Shown here piece after piece: positions 10,801-21,209 of a stretch of 64,000 nucleotides of DNA. Under the pieces are notes generated by a model. It saw only the letters and a program-made list of their open reading frames with translations, did not search any database and had not been told where the DNA came from. Position numbers and translations under genes: made by a program. The DNA is from Aurantiochytrium sp. KH105 (Eukaryota; Sar; Bigyra; Thraustochytrida; Thraustochytriidae), in contig BGKB01000059.1 in assembly GCA_003116975.1 (NCBI GenBank), forward strand, positions 124,001 through 188,000, read 5' to 3'. Within the stretch, counting starts at the first letter, position 1; each line of letters starts with the position of its first letter.

Positions 10801-13800
10801 TGATGCAAATCTCCGGCAGATAATGAGGATTCGGCATCTTGGTTGTCATGTAGAACTTGAAGTTGTCGTCGTAGTCGATGTCAGAGTCACCGAGGTGGAT
10901 AAGCTTCCGTCCACCCTGAAAGAAGACCGCCTTTTGCAACACCGGCTCGAGTGAGGGGTCGATGTGCTCGTCGAGATCCTCAATCAGGACCGGGCGACCA
11001 ACGCGGATGCCGTTCTCTAGCGACCGCAAGAGATTCGGGTTCGACATTTTGATCACCTCGAGGTTATTGACGGACTCGGTGTTCTTAATCCAGCGATTGG
11101 CCTGACCCTGTGGGTCAATCATGAGTGGCCAGCGCTTGCCGCGAAAGACCAGCAAGGCGCTGTCTGCGGATACTGCATCGGACGGCAGACCGTCAATCTG
11201 CCACGCTCGCAGCTGCACAGGGTTGCCGATCGTGTTTTGCAACGAGGCGCCCTCGGTGCAGGGGATGTTCAGTTCCCGGCACCGGGAAAGCCATTGATCT
11301 ACGAGACGCTTGCGGAAGGGTCCTGTGAATGCGCCATAGTACGAAATGCAGCCAGCCGAAATCATCACGTCGCCGGTGAGGAGTTCCATGTCCTGCGCAA
11401 TGTTGACGAGCGTTTGCTTCCAGCGCACGCCTTCGGATTCGAGACCCGATGTGAGCTTTTCCGCGCGCACGAGGCGGTCCTTGGTAAGCTGGCTCTGATC
11501 CTCGAGCTCTTTCTTGGCGGCAAGTGACTCATCGAGCTGTTGCTGGAGCGCCGCTACCTTGTCGCGAACGGCTTGCAACTCGGCCTGCTTTTCGGCGAGA
11601 AGAGCGTTGGCCTGGTCCATCTGCGCATTCATCTCCTTGAGCTTGGCCATTTTGGGCGCCACCTCTTTTGCCACCTCGGAATAGATGTCCATTGCGTGTA
11701 CAAACATGCACAGGGAGGTAGCTGCAATCGACACCTTGCGCACGTTTTCGACTTGCATGATCTCCATTCCCACGTATTTTTTGATCTTCTTGAGTGCCGC
11801 AGCGGGAATGTTGTCCTTGTCGTACTCTTTGAGATTCTTCATGAAGTTGGCATCATTGAGAAGCTTCTTGGAATTGTCCCAGTCCGGTTTCGAGCCAAAG
11901 AGAATGCAGATTGCCTCCATGACTGTCTGCACGGCGGGAGGCGGCTTGGCAAAGGACTTAATTTCGGTAATGTCCTTCTTATCAAGGGAGTCGAGTGATT
12001 TGAGCGCGTCATTTAGTGCTGGCATGGCCACATCCAAATCGGCTTGGGCATCGGCTTGCACAGCGCCCACTTCCGCAGCCTGCGCCTTAACGACAGCCTC
12101 GTCCTTTGCGACGCGTTCCTCCACCACGGCAGCTTCTGCCTTATCCTTGTTGACCTGCTCGATCAGCTTCTCTGTTTCGGCAGCCTTGACAACCAGGACG
12201 GGCTGCAGCTTGACCAGCTCGGCCTGGAGATCGTCGACAATCTGGTTCGTCTCGTTGAGCTTCTGCACACCCACCTCCATGCGCTTCTCCACCACCTTAA
12301 GTTCCTGACGTTTCTCCGCAAGCATGCTGCGGTAGAGATCGATCAGATCGAGGTAAGACTTGGGTGTCGTGTACACGCGCCTTCGCAGTTTGTCAAAGAA
12401 CTCCTCCGAGATTTCGATGACACTCGTATGGATCTCGCCGCAAATACTGACGAGAGACTCGCGCACCTCGGGCGTAACATCGAGCTCTGCAAGAAATCGC
12501 TGGGCCACAGACTGAAGCGCAGACTGCGGCCACTCCATGTACCAGTCAATGGTCGTACAATTGATGAGAGAAGGAAAGTTACGGCAGCGAATGCGCAGCG
12601 AGTCACCTACCGGCGACATGCATAGTACAATGTGCAAGAGATCCCGTACGCGCGCGATAAACTGAAGCCGGCAGTTCTCGCGTGTCTCCGGGATGCCCAT
12701 CTCCTTGACCACGGGAATCATATCGTTGAGAATGCGATCCATCTCGTCTTGCGGGAAAAGATTCGGAATCTCACCACTGTTGAGGATGTTGTTGATGTCC
12801 TCCAGAAAAGCCTCTTCCACAATTTGCGTGTCGGTAAAGAGAAAGACCGTGTTAAGACCCTTGACTCCTGTTTTAATCATGAGCTCCTTGATGTCCTCAT
12901 GGAACTCACCGAGCCCGTAGCCTCGCACGAGCTCGATCTGGAAGCACTCAAAGTCGCTCATAAAACTCGCGAGCCGCGTACAGCTCTGTTTGCCGCTACC
13001 ACCGACGCCGATCAAGAGTGCGTTACCGCGTGGCTGCCGAATGATGCGCGCGATGCGAGAGATATGCTCGATAGCGTCGCCAAAGAACACCAGGTTCATT
13101 TGCGTTGGATTCGACATGTTGTACTCGTCGAGATTGTCTTCAAGTACTTGCTCGACTTTGGCCTGATCTTTGGCCACCTCGTACATGCGCTCGTCGAAAG
13201 CAAGACCGGGCCGCAGAAAGTCGCAAAACATGATTGGCCAGTCGCTCTCAAAGACCTTTTCGTGGGTCATACTTAGCTTGAGCTGACGGTTCACCAGCTC
13301 GATCAGCAAGTTCGTAAACCATCGCTTGTCCTCGATATTGATCAAACGGTCATGGAAGACGCGCATGGACTCGTGCATAAAGAGAAGTGCAAAGGTGTCC
13401 GGCTCGGCGCACTTTTTTGCCGGCGTCATGAGGATTCCTTGAAAGACCTTGGACACATCTCGCAAATTGAAGGTGTAGTGCGATTTCGCTGGCGTTGGCA
13501 AGAGCTCGAGACTGATGCGCTCAAAGATCTCAACGACGGAGGCGACGATGGGAGCCACGAGATCACGACAGGCGTCATTGGGGAAGGCTTGCGCAAAGCC
13601 ACCGAGAATTGCCTTGAAAATGTGCTGCATTGTCTTGCTCGAGGCAGGGCGCATGCAAAGGATGTTGAAGTGTCGCTTGAAGCGCGGCGTGACGGGGTTG
13701 CGTCCACCACCCGGAGGCGCCGCTGCCACCATGATCATGGTGTCCTCAATGTCCTTCCAAAAGAGCTTGTCGCGGTCGTAAAAGCCCTTCATGTCGAGAA

Positions 13801-16800
13801 ATTGACGAAGCAGCTCCACAGGGGGCTGCGCGCCGTATTCCTCTACAAGCGGCATGTTGACGTCATCGACAAAGATGACGACACGACGTCCCGCGGGTGC
13901 GCCAAGCAGCGTCTTGCGTTTCTTCTCGAGCTTGCCTTCGATTGTGTTTTGCGTGACAAATGAGCTGGTCTGCGCCGAGAAACTCATAAAGATGGGGACG
14001 ACGGCAAGTCCCTCTGGATCATCCTCGGGCAGCGGAGACGCGCGAGAAAGTGTATCTGCCACCACTGAGGTCTTGCCCGTACCTGTGACACCGGTGAGGA
14101 AAACAGGGCGGTCTCGTTTCATGAGCTGACGAATCACGTACGAGTAGCGTGTTGTATCAACGCTGGGCACGAGGAGCTGAAAGTATGGAACCGAGGCATC
14201 AAAGGTGAAGCTCGGAATAATCTCCTCGAAGCTTTTCCATTGGCCGCCCGGGTCGCCTTCAATGTCGACAAAGTAGTCATAGACGACGCCGCCGGGCGGA
14301 ATTTGCACCTTACGGTCGGAGCCATCAAAATTCGCTCGAATCATTTCGTTGAAGCCGTCCCATCCCTCGAAGCTGATCGTTCCTCCGACAGCCCACACGA
14401 GACTGAAAAGGAAGAGTTTGTCGACAAGCTTTTTCGCATCGGCTTCTTTGAGATTGGCCGAAGCATCCTTGGCGAAGAGCTTGACCCCCATTTCGGGCCG
14501 CAGCAGAGACTCAAAGAGCTTGCACAGAGCAGTGACCAGGTCTCCATTGAGCGTAAGGACGGGTTCCTTGCAGTTTCGACGCATGTAACGCAGCGCGTCG
14601 TCCACGAAAAGGTCAAAGTCCTCAAAGAGATGCTCTTTGACATAGGCCGGCGTTCCTTCAGGCAAGGCGTCCGAGGCAAGCCAGCTGATCACCAGTGGTC
14701 GCCAGCCAAGGTCTTCGGGAGCCATGTACATGACACCCAGGCGCGATACGGTCGCGGGAGATGCCACGGCAAGATCCATGACTTCGAAAAGGCACTTCAT
14801 CTGAACCTTGAGCTTGATGCGCTCACCGTTCGCCAGACAGAGCGTCATGTTGTCGTCTAGAACGGTGTTCATGTTCTCAATCCAAAGTGCGTCGATCGGG
14901 CCATCGAAAACGGTCCAGCGTTTGACATTGTCAGACCCGTCGCAGTCATTGACCGCCTTGCGCATGATCGTCGACGCCAGCCCGTCGTGCCACTCTTGCG
15001 TTAGTTCATTGAACTCACCGTAAAGCTCACCCATCGTGATGCACTTGGGATTGAGCACGGTGGCTTCAGCATACTGATACCTCTCGTCATCTACGCCTCG
15101 ATCGCGCATATTCTTCATTGCAGCCTGAAGCACCTTCCAGCACGTGGTCTTGCCGCCTCCGGTGGGTCCGACAATTGTAGCTCCAAAGCGTACGTTGAAG
15201 ACGTCGAATTGCTGAATGATCTTGGTGATGAAGCTGGGAACAGGCTGCAAGTTCATGTTGGAGATTTCCTGCTCAATAGCCTCCTGGAAAAGCCCATAGT
15301 CATGCGTGGGGACAACGACACCGGGGAACAAATCCGAGACAATAGCATAGAACAGCGGAAGATCTTCGGAAAGACATTTGGGCACGTTCGAGTCGCGCAG
15401 CGCACGAATGAGGGTGACGTCTTCACTGACCTCGGGATTGCCGCGCTTGAGACCTCCTGCCATGACCAGCACTGACTTCACGGCACGAAGGCCGTAATCG
15501 TAGTGAGGCTGCTGCGAAAGCTGCTGCGAACTGAGATGGAAGAGTTTAATCATTTTGCGAGAAAGGGTCTTGGCATCGCCGAACCCTTCAGCAAAGAGCA
15601 TAATCTCGGCAATCAGAGCATAATCTGGAACCATCATCGAGACTGGCCGGAAGCAGACCTTGAGGTTGTCAGGCAGCTCCGTGCGGCCGGCATAACCAGG
15701 GTTCATGGTAACAATTACGTGATGATCTTTGAGTAAGATGTCGACGCCCATAAACATGATGCGGGCTTTGCCTTCAAGACGACCCTGGCGCAAGAGTAGA
15801 AGCTGCTGTGCCACCACGGAAAGCACCTCGATATCAATGCGGTTAAATTCATCAAGGCAGGTCCACGCGCCGGTCTGGGCGAGTCCGCGAAAGAGTTTGC
15901 CCATCATCTTGTAATCAATCTGATCCGAGCAGTTAAAGACAATGCACTGGACACCCAGCGCCTTTGCAAGATCCTTCGAGGACTCTGTCTTGCCTGTCCC
16001 GGCAGGTCCAGCAGGCGCAGCGCCGAGCTTGAGCCCGTATGATCCTGTAATGGTCATCCAGCATCGATCCGTCAGCGGTGTAATCACCAGACGGGTCGTG
16101 CATCCCTGGTACTCGTAGCCAAAGTTAATGACAGCGTCAGAGTGCCGCACACGGCAATCGTCAACATCAGCATCCCAATAGTAGCGCAGCTGCATCTGCC
16201 AGGTGAAGTTTCCGACGTCGGAAATGCGCTCTCGCTTGAGCGTCTCCACGATGTCACGAGCATGGACGTCGGTGGTGACGAGTGCAACAATGACGCGACG
16301 TTGACGCTTGGTCAAATCTCCGCGGATGAGCTCAATGAGCGCCTGAAGCTCATCGAGATTTACCTGATACCAATCTGCCATCGCGTGCTCCGAGTCTTCG
16401 CTGCGCAGTGCGCTTTCCGTGCCCTGTACCCATGTCATTTGCGCTGCCGTGGCGACAATCTGACCAGGGTGTTCGAGAACCCAATGGCGACGTTCCTTGG
16501 TGGGGTAGTCGAGCAGACCAACCTTCATGAGCTTTTGCAAGGAGATACGCATATGGTGTTCCACGGACGAAAGCCAGTCCTCGACATTACCACGAGCTTT
16601 TAGATTCTTTCCGAGTTCAATACGCTCGCCTTCGGGCGAGAGCATTGCCTCAATGTCGATACTGTTGGCTTTGGAACCAAAGTCAAGTCCCACCAAAGCG
16701 TCAAAGCACTTGCGCAGATGGGGCTGCACGGCCTGAGGGTCCTTCGTCTGCGCGAGAATTTCCAGCAGCTCATCATTTGCAAGAAAGTAGAAGCGCGGAA

Positions 16801-19800
16801 AGGCCGCGCGCTTGGTTTCGAGGTAGTCCTCGAGACTCTTTTGAATCTTGTCAAGCGTCTCGTTGCAATTTTTGAATTTGTCACAAAGACCCGCCAGTGT
16901 GCACGCTTTCAGCGAATTCGGGTCGTCCGAGGTTCGCTTCATGTGAGCTTTCCAAAAGGTGTCCACCGCAAAGAATTTTTTGGACTCAACTGGGAGCTGG
17001 CGCTGGATATCCGGCGCCGAAAAAATTGTCTCAAGGTACATCCACCCACGTTGGCAGACAAGCCACTCGTCAAGGGTTTCCTGAAAGGTGACGAGCTTTT
17101 TGCGCCACGACTCGACAACATCCTTGATACCGGCAACGTAACGGGAACCCATGATGGTGCTAATGGTAACGAGGGAATCGTCAAGATTTGTCACGATCTC
17201 CTCGACGCTGCCGAGAATGTAAACGTCCTTTTGTTCCTTGTAGTTCTTGAGCTCGAGCTCTGAGGTACGCCACACATCCTCGATTTTGGTCAACATGGCC
17301 TCGAGCACCATTTCCTGCGCGGCAGCCACGGCGATGCCTTGGATTTCTTCCTCGAACTGACCAATTTGATTCTCCATGAGCTTGCCAAGCGTGAAGCCTT
17401 CGACGTTCTTGATCTCGTATCCGACGAGGTCGTGAATCTTCTTCCAGTGTCGCTCCTGCAGAGAGTCAGAACAAAGGGCCACAATGACGGGGAGGGTGAT
17501 CTGCACGTGATTGACCGCGTCCTTGAGGCTTGGACCCGAGGTCGAGTTGGGAAGCCCTCGAATAGCCTTGAAGGCGACCTTGTTGTGCACCTTGACCTGC
17601 TTGTCCATCTCTTCAGCGTCGAGGTCTTTGAATTCGGTGTTCATCCATTGCTGCAAGAGCGTGGACCACGACTTGATGCCAGTCCAAAGATCGTACTTGA
17701 CCTTTAGGTCTTGGACAACCTCGTCGAGAACCTCGAATTCGGACACCTCGAGGTCTAGGTAGGACTGGTTGCTCTGCAAAACTTCGATTTCTGTGCGGAT
17801 GCGTTCCAGCTTGTCGTTTTGCGTGGTCATGTACGTCACCATTTCCTCCATGTCGGCCCCGGCGTCTTCGATGCCCGGATGGTCGAGGGTTTCGCGCAAT
17901 GCTGTGATATCCTTTTGTACCTTGGGCACCTGGCTGCTAATGAGTTTGATAAATTTGGCCGTGTCTTCTTCCTTGCGAGCCTCGCATGCCTCGACGGTGG
18001 ACGTCAAGTCGTTGAGCTGATCCGTGATCATGCGCATGTGCGCGACTTCCTGCTCGGGGACAGGCCACTTGTGGCGTTCCAAAATCATCGCGAATTGTTT
18101 AATGTGACTGGAGCGGTCGCCGAGGTCCTTGAGGAGATCGGCGGCGATGGCAAGGAATTTACACTTTGTCGTGAATTCCGCCACGGTCGTCGGCTCGAAG
18201 GAGGCCTTGGCCATGTTTGTGGCAATATCCTCGAGCAGTTCCTTTGACTCGACGTTCATAATTCCAGGAATCACTTCCTTGATGGCCATGAGGCACTTGT
18301 ATGGGCTTGGCAAGAGCATCTTTTTTAAGGCACGCGAGTTGACCTGCATAATACCAATATCCGCCGAGATGGGGATGCCACCGAACTCGTTCTCCTGGAA
18401 TTTAAACTTTGCAATGAGCTCCTCAAATACGTTGAGCTCCAAAGAGCGAAACTCTTGGACCTCGTTCTGCTGCTTGCTAGCATTTTCTTCATAGGTGTCG
18501 CGGAAGGGCTCAAAGACACGCGCATATTCAAGCGCTTCGTCGACCGCTGCGCGCAAGTCGTCGAGAATGGTGCGCTTGACATTGGTGAACTCCTTTTGAT
18601 TGAGGATGATAGAGTCAAGCTCGAGATCATCCCCTCCGCCGCCGCCGTCGCCACCGCCTTCAGCGCCTGCGGCCTCGCCTTCCTTATTGGCCACTTGCGT
18701 GTATGGCGCGAGTTCTTCGTGAGTGAGAAGTCTATCGGCTGCAGTGAGGACACCAACGGCCTCATTGATGGACTCTTCAATGACTCCTTCAAAGACAGCG
18801 TAGTTGGGCTGCAAAATGAGCGGGGCGGCGTACTTGCGGCGTCGACGCAGGTCACGTGCCTCGGCTTTACGCTTTTCCCTATCTTCGGGCTCCTCATCCG
18901 GGTTTCTTTCGTCCTCCGGAGTCTCGTAGCCGTCTTCTTCGTCTTCCCCTTCTTCGAACTCTCTCTTCTCCTCCTCGGGGGTTGGAGCCTTGGGTTTCGG
19001 GCCGAAGGCAGTATCGACAGAGAAGAGAGGTACGGCTTCCTTGACGCCGCCTTTCTTTTCGATAACGATCTCCTTCTTCTTTTCCTCAGCGAGGCGTACG
19101 ATGCGCTTGGGGCGCACTTTGGGATTAACGATTTCCGAAAAGGATCGGGCCGAGGAGTACGCCATGTCGACAAGGGTCACATTCATTTGAAAGTCAATGA
19201 GACGGATGAACTTTGCAAGTTTCTTGCACTCGGTACGAAGAGCGGCGCGCTCCATAAAGGTCATCTTGTGGTCGGCGACGATTTCGTTGTGCTCAAGAAA
19301 CTCGTCGAGAACATGATCGCAGGCGTCGCGGACGATGCGGCGAATCTCGTCAGAGACCTCAATGACGGAAAGCTGGAGCTTTTCGCGGTGGGCTCGCTGT
19401 GTCTCGCGAAACTCGTCGAGGGTGTAGGTCTTGGAACGGTCCGCGCTCACGAGGCGACGCGCGCCGAGCGAGAGACACATTTGCCGAATCTGCAAGAGCG
19501 ACTCGCGCAAACGATTGTTGAGGATGAAAAGCTGCTTTTGCAGCACCTCGCTGCCGATTTTGCGTTTGGCGCCTCGTACGTTGCGCTTCCACATTGTAAA
19601 GTTTTTCCAGACGCGGAATCTCGCAAAGAAAGAGATACTCTTCATCTTCGAAAAGATGCGGAATTCGTGTTCCCAGAGGTCCATGGGGGTAAACTCAGCC
19701 TGCGAATCCGTAAAGTGCGTGACGCCCTCGCGGCTCAGGGTAAAGTAGTCTTCGGGGTCGACGTTTTTGTGGTCCACGACGCGAAGTTCGTACACGCTAT

Positions 19801-20581
19801 TAAAGGCGGCTCGTGGGCGCAGGTAAAAGAACCCTCCATTCTCGAACTCTTGGTTTTGTTTGGGCGTGAGCTTGAGCTGTGAGGCAAAACTCACCGGGTC
19901 AGAAGCATCATGATCCGCGAGGATGTCGCCTTTGGCGGGGCTGGGGGCAGTGGACTCGGCAGCTTTCTTCTGCGCTTTCTGTTGTGCAGACTTGCCAAGG
20001 ACGCCCATGGAGTTCATTGCCACTGAGGCAAGGGACGTTGGCCCGCTTGCCGCCGTAGTTTTCGCCGAGGCGGGCGTTGGTGCAGGCGCCGGGGCAGCTC
20101 GTGCGGAAGATTTTTCGTGGCGAGGACGCAAAAGGCCCTTGGCGAACTTGACAGGTTTTGAGTCCGTGCTCGGATCTGGACGCAAGATTTGCGTAGGTTT
20201 TGCGGTGAGAACAGACCCAGTGGTTCCAGTTCCTGTGACTCCAAGGGCGCCTTGTTTGGGCACAAGCTGCGACGATGACGCTTTAGGCGAAGCTCTTGCA
20301 ATTATATTGCGGCGGAGAGGGCTCGACGATTTATGTGAAGCCGCTGCTGATCCCGCGTAGAGCCGCGAGGAAAGATTGTTCTTGCGAGTAATGCCCGCCG
20401 CGAGTTCAGACTCTTTTTGCTCTTGCGTGAGGCCTGCGCCACTGGCGCTTTGGCCGGAAGCAAGGGGGTCCTCATCTTCGTGATTGTTGCTTTTGGTGGC
20501 ATTGTTCAATGTCGCAGCCATTCTCGTGGGTGAGTTACCGATGGCGGCGTCACGCGACTCATCGGAGCCTTTCCTTTCCAT
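7844..20581 (-). CDS. Axonemal inner-arm dynein heavy chain (DNAH7/DNAH3/DNAH12-like), intronless
   Basis: A single uninterrupted frame of 4245 residues starting at an ATG. Residues 1-270 are Ala/Ser/Pro-rich and unusual for the family. The linker region follows, with an acidic insert at about 540-575. P-loops are GPAGTGKTESS (AAA1, about 1524), GPTGGGKTT (AAA2, about 1805), GVTGTGKTS (AAA3, about 2162) and GVGGSGKQS (AAA4, about 2523); the AAA1 Walker B is CLDEFNRI. A coiled-coil stalk with microtubule-binding tip spans about 2760-3090, then AAA5, AAA6 and the C-terminal domain, which ends with the single-headed inner-arm signature VYKTSDRQGVLSTTG...STNYV. Motor of the ciliary inner arm, hydrolysing ATP at AAA1. 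A second acidic insert lies near residue 3520. The length fits the family (about 4000) plus the N-terminal extension. The choice of the DNAH3/7/12 subgroup is from recall of the C-terminus. Confidence 0.95.
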   Translation of the reverse strand: MERKGSDESRDAAIGNSPTRMAATLNNATKSNNHEDEDPLASGQSASGAGLTQEQKESELAAGITRKNNLSSRLYAGSAAASHKSSSPLRRNIIARASPKASSSQLVPKQGALGVTGTGTTGSVLTAKPTQILRPDPSTDSKPVKFAKGLLRPRHEKSSARAAPAPAPTPASAKTTAASGPTSLASVAMNSMGVLGKSAQQKAQKKAAESTAPSPAKGDILADHDASDPVSFASQLKLTPKQNQEFENGGFFYLRPRAAFNSVYELRVVDHKNVDPEDYFTLSREGVTHFTDSQAEFTPMDLWEHEFRIFSKMKSISFFARFRVWKNFTMWKRNVRGAKRKIGSEVLQKQLFILNNRLRESLLQIRQMCLSLGARRLVSADRSKTYTLDEFRETQRAHREKLQLSVIEVSDEIRRIVRDACDHVLDEFLEHNEIVADHKMTFMERAALRTECKKLAKFIRLIDFQMNVTLVDMAYSSARSFSEIVNPKVRPKRIVRLAEEKKKEIVIEKKGGVKEAVPLFSVDTAFGPKPKAPTPEEEKREFEEGEDEEDGYETPEDERNPDEEPEDREKRKAEARDLRRRRKYAAPLILQPNYAVFEGVIEESINEAVGVLTAADRLLTHEELAPYTQVANKEGEAAGAEGGGDGGGGGDDLELDSIILNQKEFTNVKRTILDDLRAAVDEALEYARVFEPFRDTYEENASKQQNEVQEFRSLELNVFEELIAKFKFQENEFGGIPISADIGIMQVNSRALKKMLLPSPYKCLMAIKEVIPGIMNVESKELLEDIATNMAKASFEPTTVAEFTTKCKFLAIAADLLKDLGDRSSHIKQFAMILERHKWPVPEQEVAHMRMITDQLNDLTSTVEACEARKEEDTAKFIKLISSQVPKVQKDITALRETLDHPGIEDAGADMEEMVTYMTTQNDKLERIRTEIEVLQSNQSYLDLEVSEFEVLDEVVQDLKVKYDLWTGIKSWSTLLQQWMNTEFKDLDAEEMDKQVKVHNKVAFKAIRGLPNSTSGPSLKDAVNHVQITLPVIVALCSDSLQERHWKKIHDLVGYEIKNVEGFTLGKLMENQIGQFEEEIQGIAVAAAQEMVLEAMLTKIEDVWRTSELELKNYKEQKDVYILGSVEEIVTNLDDSLVTISTIMGSRYVAGIKDVVESWRKKLVTFQETLDEWLVCQRGWMYLETIFSAPDIQRQLPVESKKFFAVDTFWKAHMKRTSDDPNSLKACTLAGLCDKFKNCNETLDKIQKSLEDYLETKRAAFPRFYFLANDELLEILAQTKDPQAVQPHLRKCFDALVGLDFGSKANSIDIEAMLSPEGERIELGKNLKARGNVEDWLSSVEHHMRISLQKLMKVGLLDYPTKERRHWVLEHPGQIVATAAQMTWVQGTESALRSEDSEHAMADWYQVNLDELQALIELIRGDLTKRQRRVIVALVTTDVHARDIVETLKRERISDVGNFTWQMQLRYYWDADVDDCRVRHSDAVINFGYEYQGCTTRLVITPLTDRCWMTITGSYGLKLGAAPAGPAGTGKTESSKDLAKALGVQCIVFNCSDQIDYKMMGKLFRGLAQTGAWTCLDEFNRIDIEVLSVVAQQLLLLRQGRLEGKARIMFMGVDILLKDHHVIVTMNPGYAGRTELPDNLKVCFRPVSMMVPDYALIAEIMLFAEGFGDAKTLSRKMIKLFHLSSQQLSQQPHYDYGLRAVKSVLVMAGGLKRGNPEVSEDVTLIRALRDSNVPKCLSEDLPLFYAIVSDLFPGVVVPTHDYGLFQEAIEQEISNMNLQPVPSFITKIIQQFDVFNVRFGATIVGPTGGGKTTCWKVLQAAMKNMRDRGVDDERYQYAEATVLNPKCITMGELYGEFNELTQEWHDGLASTIMRKAVNDCDGSDNVKRWTVFDGPIDALWIENMNTVLDDNMTLCLANGERIKLKVQMKCLFEVMDLAVASPATVSRLGVMYMAPEDLGWRPLVISWLASDALPEGTPAYVKEHLFEDFDLFVDDALRYMRRNCKEPVLTLNGDLVTALCKLFESLLRPEMGVKLFAKDASANLKEADAKKLVDKLFLFSLVWAVGGTISFEGWDGFNEMIRANFDGSDRKVQIPPGGVVYDYFVDIEGDPGGQWKSFEEIIPSFTFDASVPYFQLLVPSVDTTRYSYVIRQLMKRDRPVFLTGVTGTGKTSVVADTLSRASPLPEDDPEGLAVVPIFMSFSAQTSSFVTQNTIEGKLEKKRKTLLGAPAGRRVVIFVDDVNMPLVEEYGAQPPVELLRQFLDMKGFYDRDKLFWKDIEDTMIMVAAAPPGGGRNPVTPRFKRHFNILCMRPASSKTMQHIFKAILGGFAQAFPNDACRDLVAPIVASVVEIFERISLELLPTPAKSHYTFNLRDVSKVFQGILMTPAKKCAEPDTFALLFMHESMRVFHDRLINIEDKRWFTNLLIELVNRQLKLSMTHEKVFESDWPIMFCDFLRPGLAFDERMYEVAKDQAKVEQVLEDNLDEYNMSNPTQMNLVFFGDAIEHISRIARIIRQPRGNALLIGVGGSGKQSCTRLASFMSDFECFQIELVRGYGLGEFHEDIKELMIKTGVKGLNTVFLFTDTQIVEEAFLEDINNILNSGEIPNLFPQDEMDRILNDMIPVVKEMGIPETRENCRLQFIARVRDLLHIVLCMSPVGDSLRIRCRNFPSLINCTTIDWYMEWPQSALQSVAQRFLAELDVTPEVRESLVSICGEIHTSVIEISEEFFDKLRRRVYTTPKSYLDLIDLYRSMLAEKRQELKVVEKRMEVGVQKLNETNQIVDDLQAELVKLQPVLVVKAAETEKLIEQVNKDKAEAAVVEERVAKDEAVVKAQAAEVGAVQADAQADLDVAMPALNDALKSLDSLDKKDITEIKSFAKPPPAVQTVMEAICILFGSKPDWDNSKKLLNDANFMKNLKEYDKDNIPAAALKKIKKYVGMEIMQVENVRKVSIAATSLCMFVHAMDIYSEVAKEVAPKMAKLKEMNAQMDQANALLAEKQAELQAVRDKVAALQQQLDESLAAKKELEDQSQLTKDRLVRAEKLTSGLESEGVRWKQTLVNIAQDMELLTGDVMISAGCISYYGAFTGPFRKRLVDQWLSRCRELNIPCTEGASLQNTIGNPVQLRAWQIDGLPSDAVSADSALLVFRGKRWPLMIDPQGQANRWIKNTESVNNLEVIKMSNPNLLRSLENGIRVGRPVLIEDLDEHIDPSLEPVLQKAVFFQGGRKLIHLGDSDIDYDDNFKFYMTTKMPNPHYLPEICIKVTLINFTVTFIGLTDQLLGDVVKSERPDVEEKKNKLVTTMAADAKQLKDLEAKILQLLSESTGNILDDEVLINTLADSKTTSAIIHERVEESKKTQVSIEEARASYRPVATRGAIIYFVIADLTQIDPMYQYSLSFVKALFLTSLTLPQPADDGMDDKSEFERRIAHLLKAQTEYIFTQVARGLFETHKSLFASLICFQILLEAVSISRPEFMLMLRGAGVVDRTDMPGPPAEAVDAELLNDAQWDNICAMDRDLKLVVRKSSDGAEGNAEEDNGDDEEEGEDSEDPTQETYRPFAGLATAIAEDFDTWRPWFESDGPYFENMPGDFESQINSFQKLMLVKVVKEESLLVAMNSFVEKSLGRCFVEFPPVQMEDVYVGTNRFTPLIFVLSQGADPTAMLLKFAKEKGYGERLHVISLGQGQGPHAERLIENSVKNGDWVLLQNCHLAKSWMPTLEKIVLGLEENQDVIHEDFRLYLTSFPATYFPVTVLQNGVKLTNEPPKGLRANLIRSFDNNIVSESIWEGCLKPQPWKKLLVGFSFFHALVQERRKFGPLGWNIRYEFNDSDLETSRETLRRFLDEQATVPWDALLYVTGQINYGGRVTDDWDRRCLMGILQKFCNPGILVDEYKFSKSGLYYAPPECSFGEVNVYLKQLPMVDNPEVFGMHKNAEITFQKAESTNMITTMLGLQPRESGGGGGMSSDDIVLDLVAEIEGQVPEFLDKELAGPNTFVVLDSGLISSLDTVLSQEMVKFNKLIRTMNSTLKELARAIKGLVVMSLDLDKMYSAFLVNQVPPNWANVGFASRKTLMSWVKDMIFRVEFLRTWLYEGQPVTFPLQAFFFPQGFMTGTLQTHARKYKVAVDELTFNNSIINKEPEEIVESPEDGVLVYGMWMEGARFNRESELMDQSLLGQMFTALPPVHLIPEINFLPDPVDYRCPVYKTSDRQGVLSTTGMSTNYVLAVSVKTDVDPNTWVMMGCACLLNLDD

Positions 20582-21209
20582 GCTCCTTTGCGCCGTCTAC
20601 AGAGACGCACGCGTTGACGGATCAACGCTGACGTTCTTCTCCGTCTGGCCGACAAAAGCGAACGATGAATGAAAGAGCGAATGTATGTGTAAAGCTTGGT
20701 CTTTCTCGGAGTTGCGCGCGCGAGAGTAAAATGCAAGCGCCTTCTTCGTGCACGCGCCCCCTGCGCGTGCTTTTGAAGCTGGTCTTGGCAGGGCGGAGCA
20801 AGCTGGGGTCTGCCTGCTTGGGGCGCGACGGCCCGGCGATGGGTAGGGACTTCGTCGCGGCCTTGTGACCGCGATTCTACGCGCTACGTCACAAAGGTCA
20901 CGTGCCTAAAGTACCTTGCCGAGGCAACGCTCTCTCTGTGCGTACATACGCTGTCTCTTATTACAGCAATAAGCGCAAAACGCCGAGCCAAACAGAGCTT
21001 GAACTTGAACATAAGGAGTCTCAACGGTCATGAGGTCCCCGCGGTGTCCTCGACAACGGTACACACACTTTTTATTTTTTTTATTTTTTTTACGACCAGA
21101 CCGTTGTGACCTTCGCGCTCCAAGTCTACAGCTTTTGACTTGCACCATAAGCTTGATCACAAGTATAGGAATAAATAACAAGGAGAGCGTAGTGGCGAGG
21201 GCGAACGAT
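20582..21209. other. Intergenic region upstream of the dynein heavy chain
   Basis: Contains the promoter and leader of the minus-strand dynein gene and the 3' region of the next minus-strand gene. A T-rich run (TTTTTATTTTTT-type) lies at about 21068-21091. No further gene is seen. Confidence 0.6.

Noticed and set aside
18455-19882. 475-codon frame antisense to the dynein N-terminal region
   Set aside because: Opposite a conserved dynein frame; the biased translation is explained by codon use of the real gene.
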